From positions 25,515-89,514 of the forward strand of contig JBAXOB010000014.1 of NCBI GenBank assembly GCA_037133475.1: a stretch of DNA of 64,000 bases, given 5' to 3'. This document shows, piece after piece, positions 41,150 through 50,767 of this stretch (position 1 is its first letter; the number at the start of each line of letters is the position of its first letter). The translations under genes were made by a program, and so were the position numbers. The notes under the pieces are model-generated. The model did not search any database. It saw nothing but the letters and a program-made list of their open reading frames with translations, and was not told the DNA's origin. Source of the stretch: CAIVAT01 sp037133475. Lineage in GTDB: Bacteria > Bacteroidota > Bacteroidia > Bacteroidales > FEN-979.

Positions 41150-42286
41150 ATGAATTTTGAAAATCTGAATCTTATCCAGCCGTTATTGAATGCGGTAAGT
41201 AAGAAAGGGTACCTGAACCCCACACCAATCCAGGAAAAAGCAATCCCGGTTATTCTCCAGGGAAAAGATATTTTTGGCTGTGCACAAACCGGTACCGGTA
41301 AAACGGCTGCCTTCGCGCTGCCAATCCTTCAGTTGCTGGAAACTGAAAAAGAACGCACCCAGCGCCGTGCCGTGAAGGCATTGATCCTTGCCCCTACCCG
41401 TGAACTGGTAGCCCAGATCAGCGAAGAGATAAACAACTATGGCAAAGAACTTGACATACGCCTCGTTACCATCTATGGCGGTATTTCGCAAAAAGCCCAG
41501 ACCCAGTCGCTGCAGCGCGGGGTTGATATCATCGTTGCCGCACCCGGCCGTTTGCTCGACCTGATGAACCAGGGATTTGTCCATCTCGATAAGGTAGAAT
41601 ACCTCGTACTCGATGAAGCCGACCGCATGCTCGACATGGGCTTTATCAACGATATCAGGAAGATCACCGCGAAACTGCCGGCAAAAAGGCAGACCCTGCT
41701 GTTTTCAGCAACAGCTCCTGATGAGATCAGGAAACTGGCGGCTTCGCTGCTGCACAACCCTGTACAGCTTAACCTTTCGCCGGATGCCATGCCACCCATC
41801 CTGGTGTCGCAATCGGTTTACCACGTAAAAAAGGAAAACAAGAAGCTGCTCCTCACGCATGTGCTGAAAAATGATGCTGTGGAACATGTACTCATTTTTA
41901 CGCGAACCAAACATGGCGCCGACAAGGTTGTCAAGGACCTTATCCGCAACGGGATCAAGGCGCAGGCCATTCATGGCAATAAATCACAGAGTGCCCGTGA
42001 CAAGGCGCTGAAGGATTTCAAGAGCCGGAGCATCCGCGTGCTGGTAGCAACCGATGTAGCCTCCAGGGGTATCGATGTTGACAAACTGACCCACGTAATC
42101 AATTACGAAATCCCGGAGCAGGCTGAAACCTATGTTCACCGCATCGGACGGACCGGAAGGGCCGGCGAAACCGGGGCTGCATTATCCTTTTGTTCGGCCG
42201 ACGAAAAGGCCTACCTGCGAAACATCCATAAACTGATCCATAAGAATATCGATGTTGTTACCTCGCATCCCTTCGCGATAAATTAA
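41150..42286 (+). CDS. DEAD-box ATP-dependent RNA helicase (RhlE-like)
   Basis: 378-residue core helicase with almost no C-terminal extension. Motifs: Q-motif YLNPTPIQ (21-28), Walker A AQTGTGKT (45-52), PTREL, GG, LDEADRML (motif II), SAT, RTKHGADK, DVASRGIDV and HRIGRTGRAG. It unwinds RNA duplexes, typically in ribosome assembly or mRNA decay, often at low temperature. Lack of the basic tail seen in many RhlE proteins is noteworthy but not unusual. It is monocistronic: own promoter at 40988 and a terminator after the stop. Confidence 0.93.
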   Translation: MNFENLNLIQPLLNAVSKKGYLNPTPIQEKAIPVILQGKDIFGCAQTGTGKTAAFALPILQLLETEKERTQRRAVKALILAPTRELVAQISEEINNYGKELDIRLVTIYGGISQKAQTQSLQRGVDIIVAAPGRLLDLMNQGFVHLDKVEYLVLDEADRMLDMGFINDIRKITAKLPAKRQTLLFSATAPDEIRKLAASLLHNPVQLNLSPDAMPPILVSQSVYHVKKENKKLLLTHVLKNDAVEHVLIFTRTKHGADKVVKDLIRNGIKAQAIHGNKSQSARDKALKDFKSRSIRVLVATDVASRGIDVDKLTHVINYEIPEQAETYVHRIGRTGRAGETGAALSFCSADEKAYLRNIHKLIHKNIDVVTSHPFAIN

Positions 42287-42308
42287 TAATCACCTTCTCC
42301 AGTAATAG

Positions 42309-42357
42309 CCGTGTGTGGATTTTCCCCTTAACCCCGGGAAATTCACACACGGTTTTT
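42309..42357 (+). terminator. Strong terminator after the helicase gene
   Basis: CCGTGTGTGGATTTTCCC pairs with GGGAAATTCACACACGG (one or two mismatches), followed by TTTTT. The GTGTG and CACAC inside are stem sequence, not a copy of the shared regulatory module. Confidence 0.88.
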
Positions 42358-42564
42358 GCTACAATGACGCCAGATGGAAACAGTTTTCCGGACAATTCCG
42401 GCTACATAACAATACAAGTAAGTGTTATGGTACTGTATTTCAAATTGTTCGCTGACATTGAGGGATCTTGCATTCCAATCCAATATTTTATTGGAAATCA
42501 ACATTTCTTTTTGTAATTTTATTGGGTCGCAGGGAGCTTTCAATTCAACAGACTCCGACCCTTT

Positions 42565-44871
42565 ATGAACGCAAATGGAAAGATATTTCCGGTAATCATC
42601 ATATGGCTAACAGGGACCATTATTACCCTTACAGGCCTTACGGCCGCGATTGGCTGGTTTTCCGGGAATAAAACCCTGATGGCCATCATTCCCGGGCTGG
42701 AGCCGATGATGGTAAACTCGTCGGTTTGTTTCTTTGCAGCTGGTATCGCACTGCTTTCATCCGCGTTGACGAAGGGCAGGTCCAGGTTGTACGTGGTACG
42801 CGCGCTTTCCATGGTGCTCATCTTCTTCGGCGTGCTGACCCTCATGGAATATTTTTTCCACCAGGACCTTGGCATCAACAACCTCTTTATCAAAGACAGG
42901 TATAGCAGGACAATTTTTTTTGGCGGCCACATGACCCTTTCAGCAGCGCTGAACTTTTTCCTTGCGGGGATTGCCCTTTATTATATCCATTCCGCCGGTA
43001 AGGTTTCATTCTGGATTGCCCAGGTTGCCGCATTGCTGACAGGGGTTATCTCGTGGATTGTGCTGGTGGGGTACCTGTACAATATCGGGCAGGAGTTCTA
43101 CATAGGTCCTTTTTCGACCATGACCATCACCTCGGCCACCCTCTTTTTCCTCCTGGCAATAGGCATTTTTATCTGTTACCCCGAACAGGGTATATTTTCA
43201 GTTCTTTATGGTCACGGCAATGGAACCATACTGGCCAGGCTGTTTTTCGTGGCTTCAGTAGGTGTCCCGCTGCTAGCCGGTTTCCTGGTGGTGATTGGCG
43301 AAATTGCCGGCTGGTTCAATACAGCATCCGGATCAGCCATTGCCGCCATCATCAATGTAATCGTGCCGGGCACCCTGATCATTCTCTCGGGCAGGTGGCT
43401 CAACAGGTCGGAACAACTCGTGCAGGACAGCCATCACGCACTGCTGAAAAGCGAAGAACACTACAGGGGGTTGTTTGATCATATGGTCGAGGGTTTTGCC
43501 AACCATAAAATGCTTTTTAAGGATGGCAAACCTTATGATTATATTTACCTGGATGTTAATGAGGCTTTTAAAAAAATGACAGGTCTCACCGATGTGATCG
43601 GGAAAAGGGCAAGTGAAGTCGTGCACAATATCCAGCAGGACAACCTTGATATTTTTGAACGGTACCGTGAAGTTGCCGCTTCGTCAAGGCCATCGAGGTT
43701 TGAGACCTTTTCGCCGGCCCTTAAATCCTGGTTTTCCATCTATATATATACCTTGGAAAATGATGAGTTTGTAACGGTTATTGATAACGTTACGCAACGT
43801 AAAGAGGCTGAAGACGCCATCAGGCTGAATGAAGAAAAATTAAGGTTGCTGTTTGATGTACTGCCTGTAGGAGTCTCGTTTCATGATGCTGACAGCAGGA
43901 TCGTTCAAATGAACCATGCCCTGGTGAAAATCCTCTCAGTTTCAGAGGATGCCCTGCTTGACGGGAGCCATCGCATCCGGACTTTTATCGACAGCAGCGG
44001 AAGGCCTGTTTCACAGGAAGAATGGCCTGTCATCAGCGCCCTGCGTGAGAAAATTCCGGTTCATGACAAAGAGATCGGCATCTGGCTCGATAACGGGGAA
44101 ACCAGGTGGCTTAATGTCAATGCCGCCCCTGTTTCCTCTGCCAACCTGGGGGCGGTCGTGGTTATCACCGACATTACCCGTCAAAAACAGATCGAGATGG
44201 ACCTGGTCGCCTCACAGCGGGATCTGCGCGATACCCTCACCCGGCTGACGGAAATGGAGGAGGAGATCAGGCGTAAAGCAGCCATCGAACTGCACGACCA
44301 GGTAGGACAGAATCTCACGGCATTGGTCATTAACATGAACTACCTCAAATCCCAGCTCATTTCCGGAGCAAACCCGCGACTGGTGAAATTCCTCGACGAT
44401 TCGATCCAGCTTCTTGAAGATACCATCGCTCGGACACGCGACATCATGGCCGAACTTCGGCCTGCCGTACTCGAGGATTACGGGCTCTATGCAGCAATAC
44501 AGTGGTATGCCACCCAGTTTTCAGGCAGAACCGGATTGCCGGTTATGGTCCAGGGGCGTGACCTTGCCTATCCGCTTCCCGCCCGGGTTGAGTATGCCAT
44601 GTTCCGTATCGTTCAGGAGGCCTTTACCAATATTGCCAAACATGCCCATGCTTTGAAAGCAAGTATCAGCCTGGTGGAATCGGAACGAGAAGTAACCCTG
44701 GAAATTGCAGATGACGGAGTTGGTTTCGACACGGGTTCATTGAAACATAAAGAAAATCCCACACTGGGGATGATTGTCATGAAGGAACGCAGCAAGGCAG
44801 CAGGCGGCATTTTCAACATTACCTCGTTACCGGGACACGGAACCACGATTACATTTCAGATAACCCGCTGA
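42565..44871 (+). CDS. Membrane PAS sensor histidine kinase (HisKA_3, NarX/DegS type)
   Basis: 768 aa. The N-terminal 280 residues contain seven or eight hydrophobic helices forming a membrane sensor. Two PAS domains follow (about 300-410, YRGLFDHMVEGFANHK; and 430-545, LRLLFDVLPVGVSFHDADS). The HisKA_3 dimerisation helix carries His577 in AAIELHDQVGQNLTALVIN, and the HATPase domain ends with ADDGVGFDTG. It is followed after 3 bases by a NarL-type response regulator, its obvious partner. The ligand of the membrane region is unknown. Confidence 0.92.
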   Translation: MNANGKIFPVIIIWLTGTIITLTGLTAAIGWFSGNKTLMAIIPGLEPMMVNSSVCFFAAGIALLSSALTKGRSRLYVVRALSMVLIFFGVLTLMEYFFHQDLGINNLFIKDRYSRTIFFGGHMTLSAALNFFLAGIALYYIHSAGKVSFWIAQVAALLTGVISWIVLVGYLYNIGQEFYIGPFSTMTITSATLFFLLAIGIFICYPEQGIFSVLYGHGNGTILARLFFVASVGVPLLAGFLVVIGEIAGWFNTASGSAIAAIINVIVPGTLIILSGRWLNRSEQLVQDSHHALLKSEEHYRGLFDHMVEGFANHKMLFKDGKPYDYIYLDVNEAFKKMTGLTDVIGKRASEVVHNIQQDNLDIFERYREVAASSRPSRFETFSPALKSWFSIYIYTLENDEFVTVIDNVTQRKEAEDAIRLNEEKLRLLFDVLPVGVSFHDADSRIVQMNHALVKILSVSEDALLDGSHRIRTFIDSSGRPVSQEEWPVISALREKIPVHDKEIGIWLDNGETRWLNVNAAPVSSANLGAVVVITDITRQKQIEMDLVASQRDLRDTLTRLTEMEEEIRRKAAIELHDQVGQNLTALVINMNYLKSQLISGANPRLVKFLDDSIQLLEDTIARTRDIMAELRPAVLEDYGLYAAIQWYATQFSGRTGLPVMVQGRDLAYPLPARVEYAMFRIVQEAFTNIAKHAHALKASISLVESEREVTLEIADDGVGFDTGSLKHKENPTLGMIVMKERSKAAGGIFNITSLPGHGTTITFQITR

Positions 44872-44874
44872 TTT

Positions 44875-45525
44875 ATGGCTATTTCAGTTATCATAGCAGA
44901 TGATCACACCATCGTTCGCGAAGGACTCCGCCTGATCCTGGAATCCTCGGGCGTGGCCTCGATCGTTTCAGAAGCGAAAAACGGACTCGAAGCGGTCCAC
45001 CAGGCTCGCCAGTATAAACCTGAGGTAATCCTGATGGATATCGCCATGCCGGTGATGAATGGCATTGCCGCGACAGAACGCATCCACGAAGAATCCCCCT
45101 CCATCGCCATCGTGATCCTCTCCATGCAGTCAACCCTGGAGGATATTTACCGCGCCTTAAGGGCCGGGGCGACCGGGTACCTGCTGAAGGAATCGGCCGG
45201 CGCCGAAGTCATTGAAGCCATTATCGCAAGTAGCCGCGGCAAACGATACCTGTCACGCAAAGTCGATGACATCCTGATCGACGGCTATATTCACCAGCGC
45301 AACGGCATGAATGGCATCGGCCCTCTCGAAAGCCTGAGCCCCAGGGAACTGGAGGTTCTTCAAATGGTAGTCGAAGGATTATCCTCCCAGCAAATAGCAG
45401 AATTACTCTTCCTCTCTGCGAAAACCGTTGAAACATACCGGTCACGATTGATGCAGAAGCTCGGCATCAAGGACATCCCCGCCCTGGTCAAATTTGCCAT
45501 CCAGTACGGGGTGACTAAAATTTAA
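44875..45525 (+). CDS. NarL/LuxR-type response regulator
   Basis: 216 aa. Receiver domain (1-120): VIIADDHTIVREGLRL, acceptor Asp in VILMDIAMPVMNG, switch in ILSMQS, conserved Lys in YLLKES. The C-terminal LuxR helix-turn-helix (about 150-212) has LSPRELEVLQMVVEGLSSQQ and FLSAKTVETYRSRLMQKLGI. It is the cognate regulator of the HisKA_3 kinase directly upstream. The 361 bases after it (45526-45886) hold no gene I can support. Confidence 0.95.
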   Translation: MAISVIIADDHTIVREGLRLILESSGVASIVSEAKNGLEAVHQARQYKPEVILMDIAMPVMNGIAATERIHEESPSIAIVILSMQSTLEDIYRALRAGATGYLLKESAGAEVIEAIIASSRGKRYLSRKVDDILIDGYIHQRNGMNGIGPLESLSPRELEVLQMVVEGLSSQQIAELLFLSAKTVETYRSRLMQKLGIKDIPALVKFAIQYGVTKI

Positions 45526-45886
45526 GTGGATCCCCTACCCAACCTGTCAAACTTTCCCCACACAAGACCCCCTCTGTTTGGCAGTATCTTTAGCAGGTGC
45601 ATGAAACCGTTCCTTTAAACATATCCATTGTGATCGTACTGATCCATAACGCTTTACGATCGTCCTGCCATAAATAGCTGGCAGAACTCTTTTCCCGGGC
45701 CGAAATTCCGGAAGCATCCACCGGGAGGGATGGTATTGACCATCCCCTGAAACACCCGGGATCCGTCGTGCTGCCCGACAAGGAGCTGCCTGATATGACG
45801 GTGGCTGAACGAACAGGATATCTTTGACAGGCTGCCTCATATTGTTGAGCGATGGATGGCCAAAGGAACATTTATTTGTTAGGTCT

Positions 45887-48800
45887 ATGGAAACACATAA
45901 CATTGATTATCAGAAAACCCACCGTCAATCACACGATATCCGTGATCCCAGGTATACGCGGGCGGAATCACTGGCCAATTTCGGTTTTTTCGAGGTTGAC
46001 CTGCTTTCAGGATGGAACTACTGGTCACCCGGCATGTACCGCATTACCGGCTTCGATTCCGAAATACCGCCACCTACCCTGGAAACTCTATCCGACTGGG
46101 TTTTGCCAGCCGATCAGGGTAATTACAAATCATTCTATGATGAGGTATGCCGGGAGGGGAGTATCGGGTTTCTTGAATTCAGGCACCAGGACAGGGCTGA
46201 TTCCATCAGCTCCTTTGCAGTTCACCTGGAACCTGAAGCGGACGACGAGGGATCGGTTATCCGGCTGTTCGGGACATTGCAGGAGATTTCTCCGGAGGGT
46301 ATACCAACCCAGATAAATTCCTCACAAAACCTGCAATTCAATGCACCTCTCAACAACCTGCTGGAGGGTTGCCAGATCATCGGTCACGACTGGCGGTATC
46401 TCTATCTGAATGAACGTGCCGCCAGCTATGGAAGGTCGCGTGTTGATTCGTTGGTGGGAAAATCGGTCATGGAGATGTACCCTGGGATTGAACACACCCG
46501 GATGTACGAAGTCATGCATGAATGTATGACTGACAGGGTCAGCCGTACCGAGGATTTTGAATTCCTCTACCAGGATGGTGAAAAGGCCTGGTTTGAGTTC
46601 AGCATCCACCCGATACCCGAAGGAATCCTTGTCTTGTCGGTCGATATCAGCGGGCGGAAACATCACGGGGAACTTATCAGGGCCAGTGAAAGGCGCTACC
46701 AGCATCTTTTTGAACATATGTCGGAGGGATTTGCGCTGTGCAGGATGATCTTCGAGAAGGGCAAGGCTGTTGATTTCCTCTACCTGGATGTGAATGACAA
46801 GTTTGCTGAACTTACCGGGCTGACTGACGTGAAGGGAAAACTTGCCTCTGCGGCCATACCCGGAATCACCGAATCGGACCCCGAACTTATTGAAATGTAC
46901 GGGAAGGTGGTTACAACCGGGATACCCGCCAAGTTTGAATTTTTTGTAGAGGCCATGAAAATGTGGTTCTCCCTTTCGGTTTACCGCCCCGAACCCGACC
47001 ATTTCGTGGCTGTTTTCGACGTAATCAATGACCGGAAAAAAACAGAGGAAAACCTGCGTTTAAGCCGGAAAAAGTACCGCGACATGGTCGAGATGTCGCC
47101 CGATGCCGTCTGGGTAAACCGGGATGGTTTTATCGATTTCGTAAATCCTGCAGCGGTAAAACTATTTGGGGCAAACGCAGCAGGGGATCTTAAAGGGAAA
47201 GATGTTTTCACCTTTCTGCATCCCGACTCCTACCCGCTTGTACATGAGCGAATCCGGTCACTGACAGAGGGAAAACCAATTCCATTGGCTGAAGAAAAAA
47301 TTATCAGGCTCGACGGTACCGTGCGATATGTTGAATCGGCAGCTGAACGTATCATCGATGAACCCGGGCTCGTCATCCAGGTCATCATGCGGGATATCAC
47401 CGCCAGGAAAGAGGCGGAGCTGACCCTGAAAAACGAACGCGACCGTTTCTCCATGATTGCTGCAACGGTGCCCGGGCTGATCCTTTCCTTACGAAAAACC
47501 TCCGACGGTACCTTTTGCGTGCCATATGCAAGCCCCCAGATTGAAGAGGTGCTGGGCTTCAGCACCACGGAATTGCTTGAGGATGCCAGGCCATTGCTTG
47601 CAAGGATATTTCCCGAAGACCGGGATAAAGTCATCGCCTCCAACAGGGCATCGGAAAATTCCATGACCCCCTGGAATGATATTTACCGTTACCAACACCC
47701 GGCAAAGGGTGAATTATGGATTGAGGGTCGTTCAATGCCTGTCAGGGAGGCTGATGGCAGCACTATCTGGCATGGATTCCTTTACGATGTTACTGCTTCC
47801 AGGCAACTGGAAAATTCGTTACGGGAAAGCGAAGAACGATTCAGGGGATTGTATGATAATGCCACCATCGGTCTCTACCGGTCGACGCCCGAAGGCAGGT
47901 TCATCATGATCAACCCTGCCGGGTTACAGATGCTTGGATTCGAATGGCTGGAAGAGATTAATGAACGTAACCTGAAAGCAGATGGTTTCCTGCCGGGATA
48001 CAGCTGGAAAGCGTTCCGGACTGCCATTGAGCAAAACGGCTTTATAAAGGGTTTGGAAAGCAGCTGGAGACGGAAAGACGGGTCGACCATTTTAATCAGG
48101 GAAAGCGCAGTGGCAATTTACGCAACCGATGGCAGCATTCAATATTATGATGGCACCTTCGAGGATATTTCAGAAAGGAAATCATTGGAAGAACAGGCCT
48201 TCCGGTGGCTTCACGTTTTCAGTGACTCAGGTTTGAGCCTGGCCATTGCCGATGCGAAGGACAACACTTTTTTACAAGTCAACCATGCATTTGCGTCACA
48301 ACGCGGATACCAGCCCGAAGAACTCACCGGTGTACCTGTTCTCAGCCTCTACCATCCCTCCGTAAGGGATTACGTGGTCAGGCAAATAGAAAACATGGAA
48401 GCGTCAGGTCATTGCGTGTTTGAGTCGGTCCATCTTCGTAAAGACGGGAGTTCAATGCCGGTGCTTGTTGACATAACCCTGATCAGGGATGTTGAAGGAA
48501 CCTCCCTGGCCCGTGTTGCCTATTCCCTCGATATAACTGAACAACTGCAACTGCGGGAGAAAGAACAGGCAACCCTCGGATTGCTCAAAATCTGCAATAA
48601 CGCCCCCTCCTTCAGGGTGCTCATGCATAACCTGATCCAGTTCTTCAAGTCCTTTAGCGGTTGCGAAGCAGTTGGCGTAAGGCTGAAAGACCAGGAAGAT
48701 TTTCCCTTTTATGAGTCGCTGGGATTCCCTGCTTCGTTTGTTATTCGCGAAAACCACCTTTGCAGTTTCGACGAATCGGGCGATCTGCTGATGGACGAGT

Positions 48801-50305
48801 TTGACCAGCCCGCACTCGACTGCATGTGCGGGAACGTCTTAAGCGGCCGTGTCGCCCGCAATCACCCATTATTTACGCAAAGAGGAAGTTTCTGGTCAGG
48901 CGATATCAATCACCCTGCGATGGCCAAAACCAGTTCCGACCCCTTTAGCATGACGCGTAACCGTTGCAGCCAGGCGGGCTATGAAACGGTGGCCCTTGTT
49001 CCCATAATGGCCAAGGGTAAAATTATCGGTCTCTTCCAGTTTAATGATCACAGGAAAAATCATTTATCATTGGAAAAAGTAACCCTGCTCGAGCAGCTGG
49101 TCGATTACCTCTCCATTGCCATGGCCAAAATACTTGCGGAAGAGGAGATCAGGAAGCTGAACGAGGAGCTCGAACAAAGGGTACTCGAACGTACAACCCA
49201 GCTTGCGGATGCCAATGCTCACCTGATCAGTCATGCCGACAGGATCGAGGATCTCTATAACAAAGCCCCTTGTGGATATCATTCCATCGATCCGACCGGT
49301 ATCATCATGGAAATTAACGATACTGAACTTGAGTGGCTTGGCTATTCCCGGAATGAAATCGTCGGAAAAATCAATATCAATGACCTTTTTACAGAAACCA
49401 GCAAGCATGTTTTTACAGACAAATATCTGAACTTCAAGGATAAGGGATTCAGCCGTGATCTTGAATTGGAATTTGTTACCCGCAGCAACATGATTTTCCC
49501 GGTACTGGTAAGCAGTATGGCGATTTATGATCATGACGGGACCTATGTTAAAAGCCGGTCGTCGGTGGTTAATTTCAAGGAGGTGAAGCGTGCCAGGGAG
49601 GGACTCATTGAAAAGGCAAGATTGCTGGAGGAGACCAACCTTGAACTGGAGGCCTTTACCTACTCGGTTTCGCATGACCTGCGCGCCCCGCTCAGGGCTA
49701 TCGACGGGTATACCAGGATCCTGGTGGAGGATTACGGCGCCCAACTGAATAAAGATGCAATATCGGTGGCTGCCGTTATCCGCGAGAATACCCATAAAAT
49801 GGGAAACCTGATCGACGACCTGCTCGCTTTCTCCAGGCTTGGCAAAACCGAGATGTTCAAAGCCCGGGTCGATACGCAGGAACTGATTGACGAATGTCTT
49901 GTTGAACTTAAAACCACCATCCCGGAAAAGACGATCGTTTCCGTCAAATCACCGCTACTCCATGTGGAGGCCGACCGCTCCCTGTTGAAACAGGTCTGGA
50001 TAAACCTGCTTTCTAATGCCATCAAATTCTCATCCAAGGTCGTAAAGCCTGAAATCGAGATCTCCTGCACCCGTGAAAATGACCAGGCGGTGTTCAAGAT
50101 CCGTGACAACGGGGTAGGCTTTGACATGAAATACAGCAAAAAACTTTTCGGTGTATTTCAACGGATTCACAGCCAGCGGGAATTCGAGGGCACGGGCGTT
50201 GGCCTGGCCATCGTTCACCGCATCATCACCCGTCACGGAGGCTCCGTGTGGGCAGACTCGGAACCCGTTAAAGGTGCAACCTTTTATTTCAAACTCAAAT
50301 TGTAA
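45887..50305 (+). CDS. Giant multi-PAS/GAF sensor histidine kinase, 1472 aa
   Basis: Soluble kinase with about eight PAS domains and one GAF domain ahead of HisKA and HATPase. PAS domains are visible as repeated segments such as FGFFEVDLLSGWNYWSPGMY, YQHLFEHMSEGFALCRMIF, YRDMVEMSPDAVWVNRDGFI and FRGLYDNATIGLYRSTPEG. The GAF domain (about 905-1090) has a Cys-rich stretch DCMCGNVL (Cys979, Cys981) and RNRC (Cys1027). A last PAS precedes HisKA with His1263 in SVSHDLRAPLRAI; the HATPase domain has NGVGFDM and GTGVGLAIVH. Start set at ATG 45887; the frame opens at 45824 without support. A CheY-like regulator follows 9 bases later. Confidence 0.9.
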   Translation: METHNIDYQKTHRQSHDIRDPRYTRAESLANFGFFEVDLLSGWNYWSPGMYRITGFDSEIPPPTLETLSDWVLPADQGNYKSFYDEVCREGSIGFLEFRHQDRADSISSFAVHLEPEADDEGSVIRLFGTLQEISPEGIPTQINSSQNLQFNAPLNNLLEGCQIIGHDWRYLYLNERAASYGRSRVDSLVGKSVMEMYPGIEHTRMYEVMHECMTDRVSRTEDFEFLYQDGEKAWFEFSIHPIPEGILVLSVDISGRKHHGELIRASERRYQHLFEHMSEGFALCRMIFEKGKAVDFLYLDVNDKFAELTGLTDVKGKLASAAIPGITESDPELIEMYGKVVTTGIPAKFEFFVEAMKMWFSLSVYRPEPDHFVAVFDVINDRKKTEENLRLSRKKYRDMVEMSPDAVWVNRDGFIDFVNPAAVKLFGANAAGDLKGKDVFTFLHPDSYPLVHERIRSLTEGKPIPLAEEKIIRLDGTVRYVESAAERIIDEPGLVIQVIMRDITARKEAELTLKNERDRFSMIAATVPGLILSLRKTSDGTFCVPYASPQIEEVLGFSTTELLEDARPLLARIFPEDRDKVIASNRASENSMTPWNDIYRYQHPAKGELWIEGRSMPVREADGSTIWHGFLYDVTASRQLENSLRESEERFRGLYDNATIGLYRSTPEGRFIMINPAGLQMLGFEWLEEINERNLKADGFLPGYSWKAFRTAIEQNGFIKGLESSWRRKDGSTILIRESAVAIYATDGSIQYYDGTFEDISERKSLEEQAFRWLHVFSDSGLSLAIADAKDNTFLQVNHAFASQRGYQPEELTGVPVLSLYHPSVRDYVVRQIENMEASGHCVFESVHLRKDGSSMPVLVDITLIRDVEGTSLARVAYSLDITEQLQLREKEQATLGLLKICNNAPSFRVLMHNLIQFFKSFSGCEAVGVRLKDQEDFPFYESLGFPASFVIRENHLCSFDESGDLLMDEFDQPALDCMCGNVLSGRVARNHPLFTQRGSFWSGDINHPAMAKTSSDPFSMTRNRCSQAGYETVALVPIMAKGKIIGLFQFNDHRKNHLSLEKVTLLEQLVDYLSIAMAKILAEEEIRKLNEELEQRVLERTTQLADANAHLISHADRIEDLYNKAPCGYHSIDPTGIIMEINDTELEWLGYSRNEIVGKININDLFTETSKHVFTDKYLNFKDKGFSRDLELEFVTRSNMIFPVLVSSMAIYDHDGTYVKSRSSVVNFKEVKRAREGLIEKARLLEETNLELEAFTYSVSHDLRAPLRAIDGYTRILVEDYGAQLNKDAISVAAVIRENTHKMGNLIDDLLAFSRLGKTEMFKARVDTQELIDECLVELKTTIPEKTIVSVKSPLLHVEADRSLLKQVWINLLSNAIKFSSKVVKPEIEISCTRENDQAVFKIRDNGVGFDMKYSKKLFGVFQRIHSQREFEGTGVGLAIVHRIITRHGGSVWADSEPVKGATFYFKLKL

Positions 50306-50314
50306 CCTTACATT

Positions 50315-50767
50315 ATGGAAAATTATTCCCCCGTAGAAATCCTGCTGATCGAGGATAACCCCAATGATGCTGCCTTGGCATTACGCGCACTCAGGCGCAA
50401 ACACCTGGTAAACCACATCGAAGTGATCGATGACGGTGCAGATGCCCTTGACTTCCTGTTTCACCGCGGTAAGTATGAGGAGCGGATTAGCATGGCCCTC
50501 CCGAGGGTGATATTCCTTGACCTGAAACTACCCAGGATCGATGGCCTTGAAATTCTGAAGGAGATCCGTGCAAATGAAATAACGCGGAAACTCCCGGTGG
50601 TCATTGTATCCTCCTCAAAGGAAGATCCCGATATCAGCCGGGCATATGAACTTGGCGCCAACAGCTATGTTGTCAAACCAGTCGATTTCGAAACCTTTAT
50701 CAAAGTCATATCAGAACTTGGCATGTACTGGCTTCTATTGAATGAACCTCCAAAAACCATCCTGTAA
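50315..50767 (+). CDS. CheY/Rcp1-like response regulator, 150 aa
   Basis: Receiver-only protein of the type paired with phytochrome-like kinases: ILLIEDNPNDAALALRALRR, a DFLFHRG insert, acceptor Asp in IFLDLKLPRIDG, VSSSKED and YVVKPVDFETF. It lies between the giant kinase (gap 9 bases) and the hybrid kinase, whose ATG overlaps its stop as TAATG. A shared phosphorelay is likely. Confidence 0.95.
   Translation: MENYSPVEILLIEDNPNDAALALRALRRKHLVNHIEVIDDGADALDFLFHRGKYEERISMALPRVIFLDLKLPRIDGLEILKEIRANEITRKLPVVIVSSSKEDPDISRAYELGANSYVVKPVDFETFIKVISELGMYWLLLNEPPKTIL

Noticed and set aside
42309..42357. Possible twelfth copy of the shared module because of GTGTG and TTCACACAC
   Set aside because: The two halves pair as a long hairpin followed by T5 right after a stop codon; it lacks ATGyAA spacing and any -7 box at the right distance.
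45547..45903. Minus-strand frames of 118 and 93 codons in the gap before the giant kinase
   Set aside because: Cys/Arg/Pro-rich translations without a domain, overlapping each other in different frames; no start or promoter signals.
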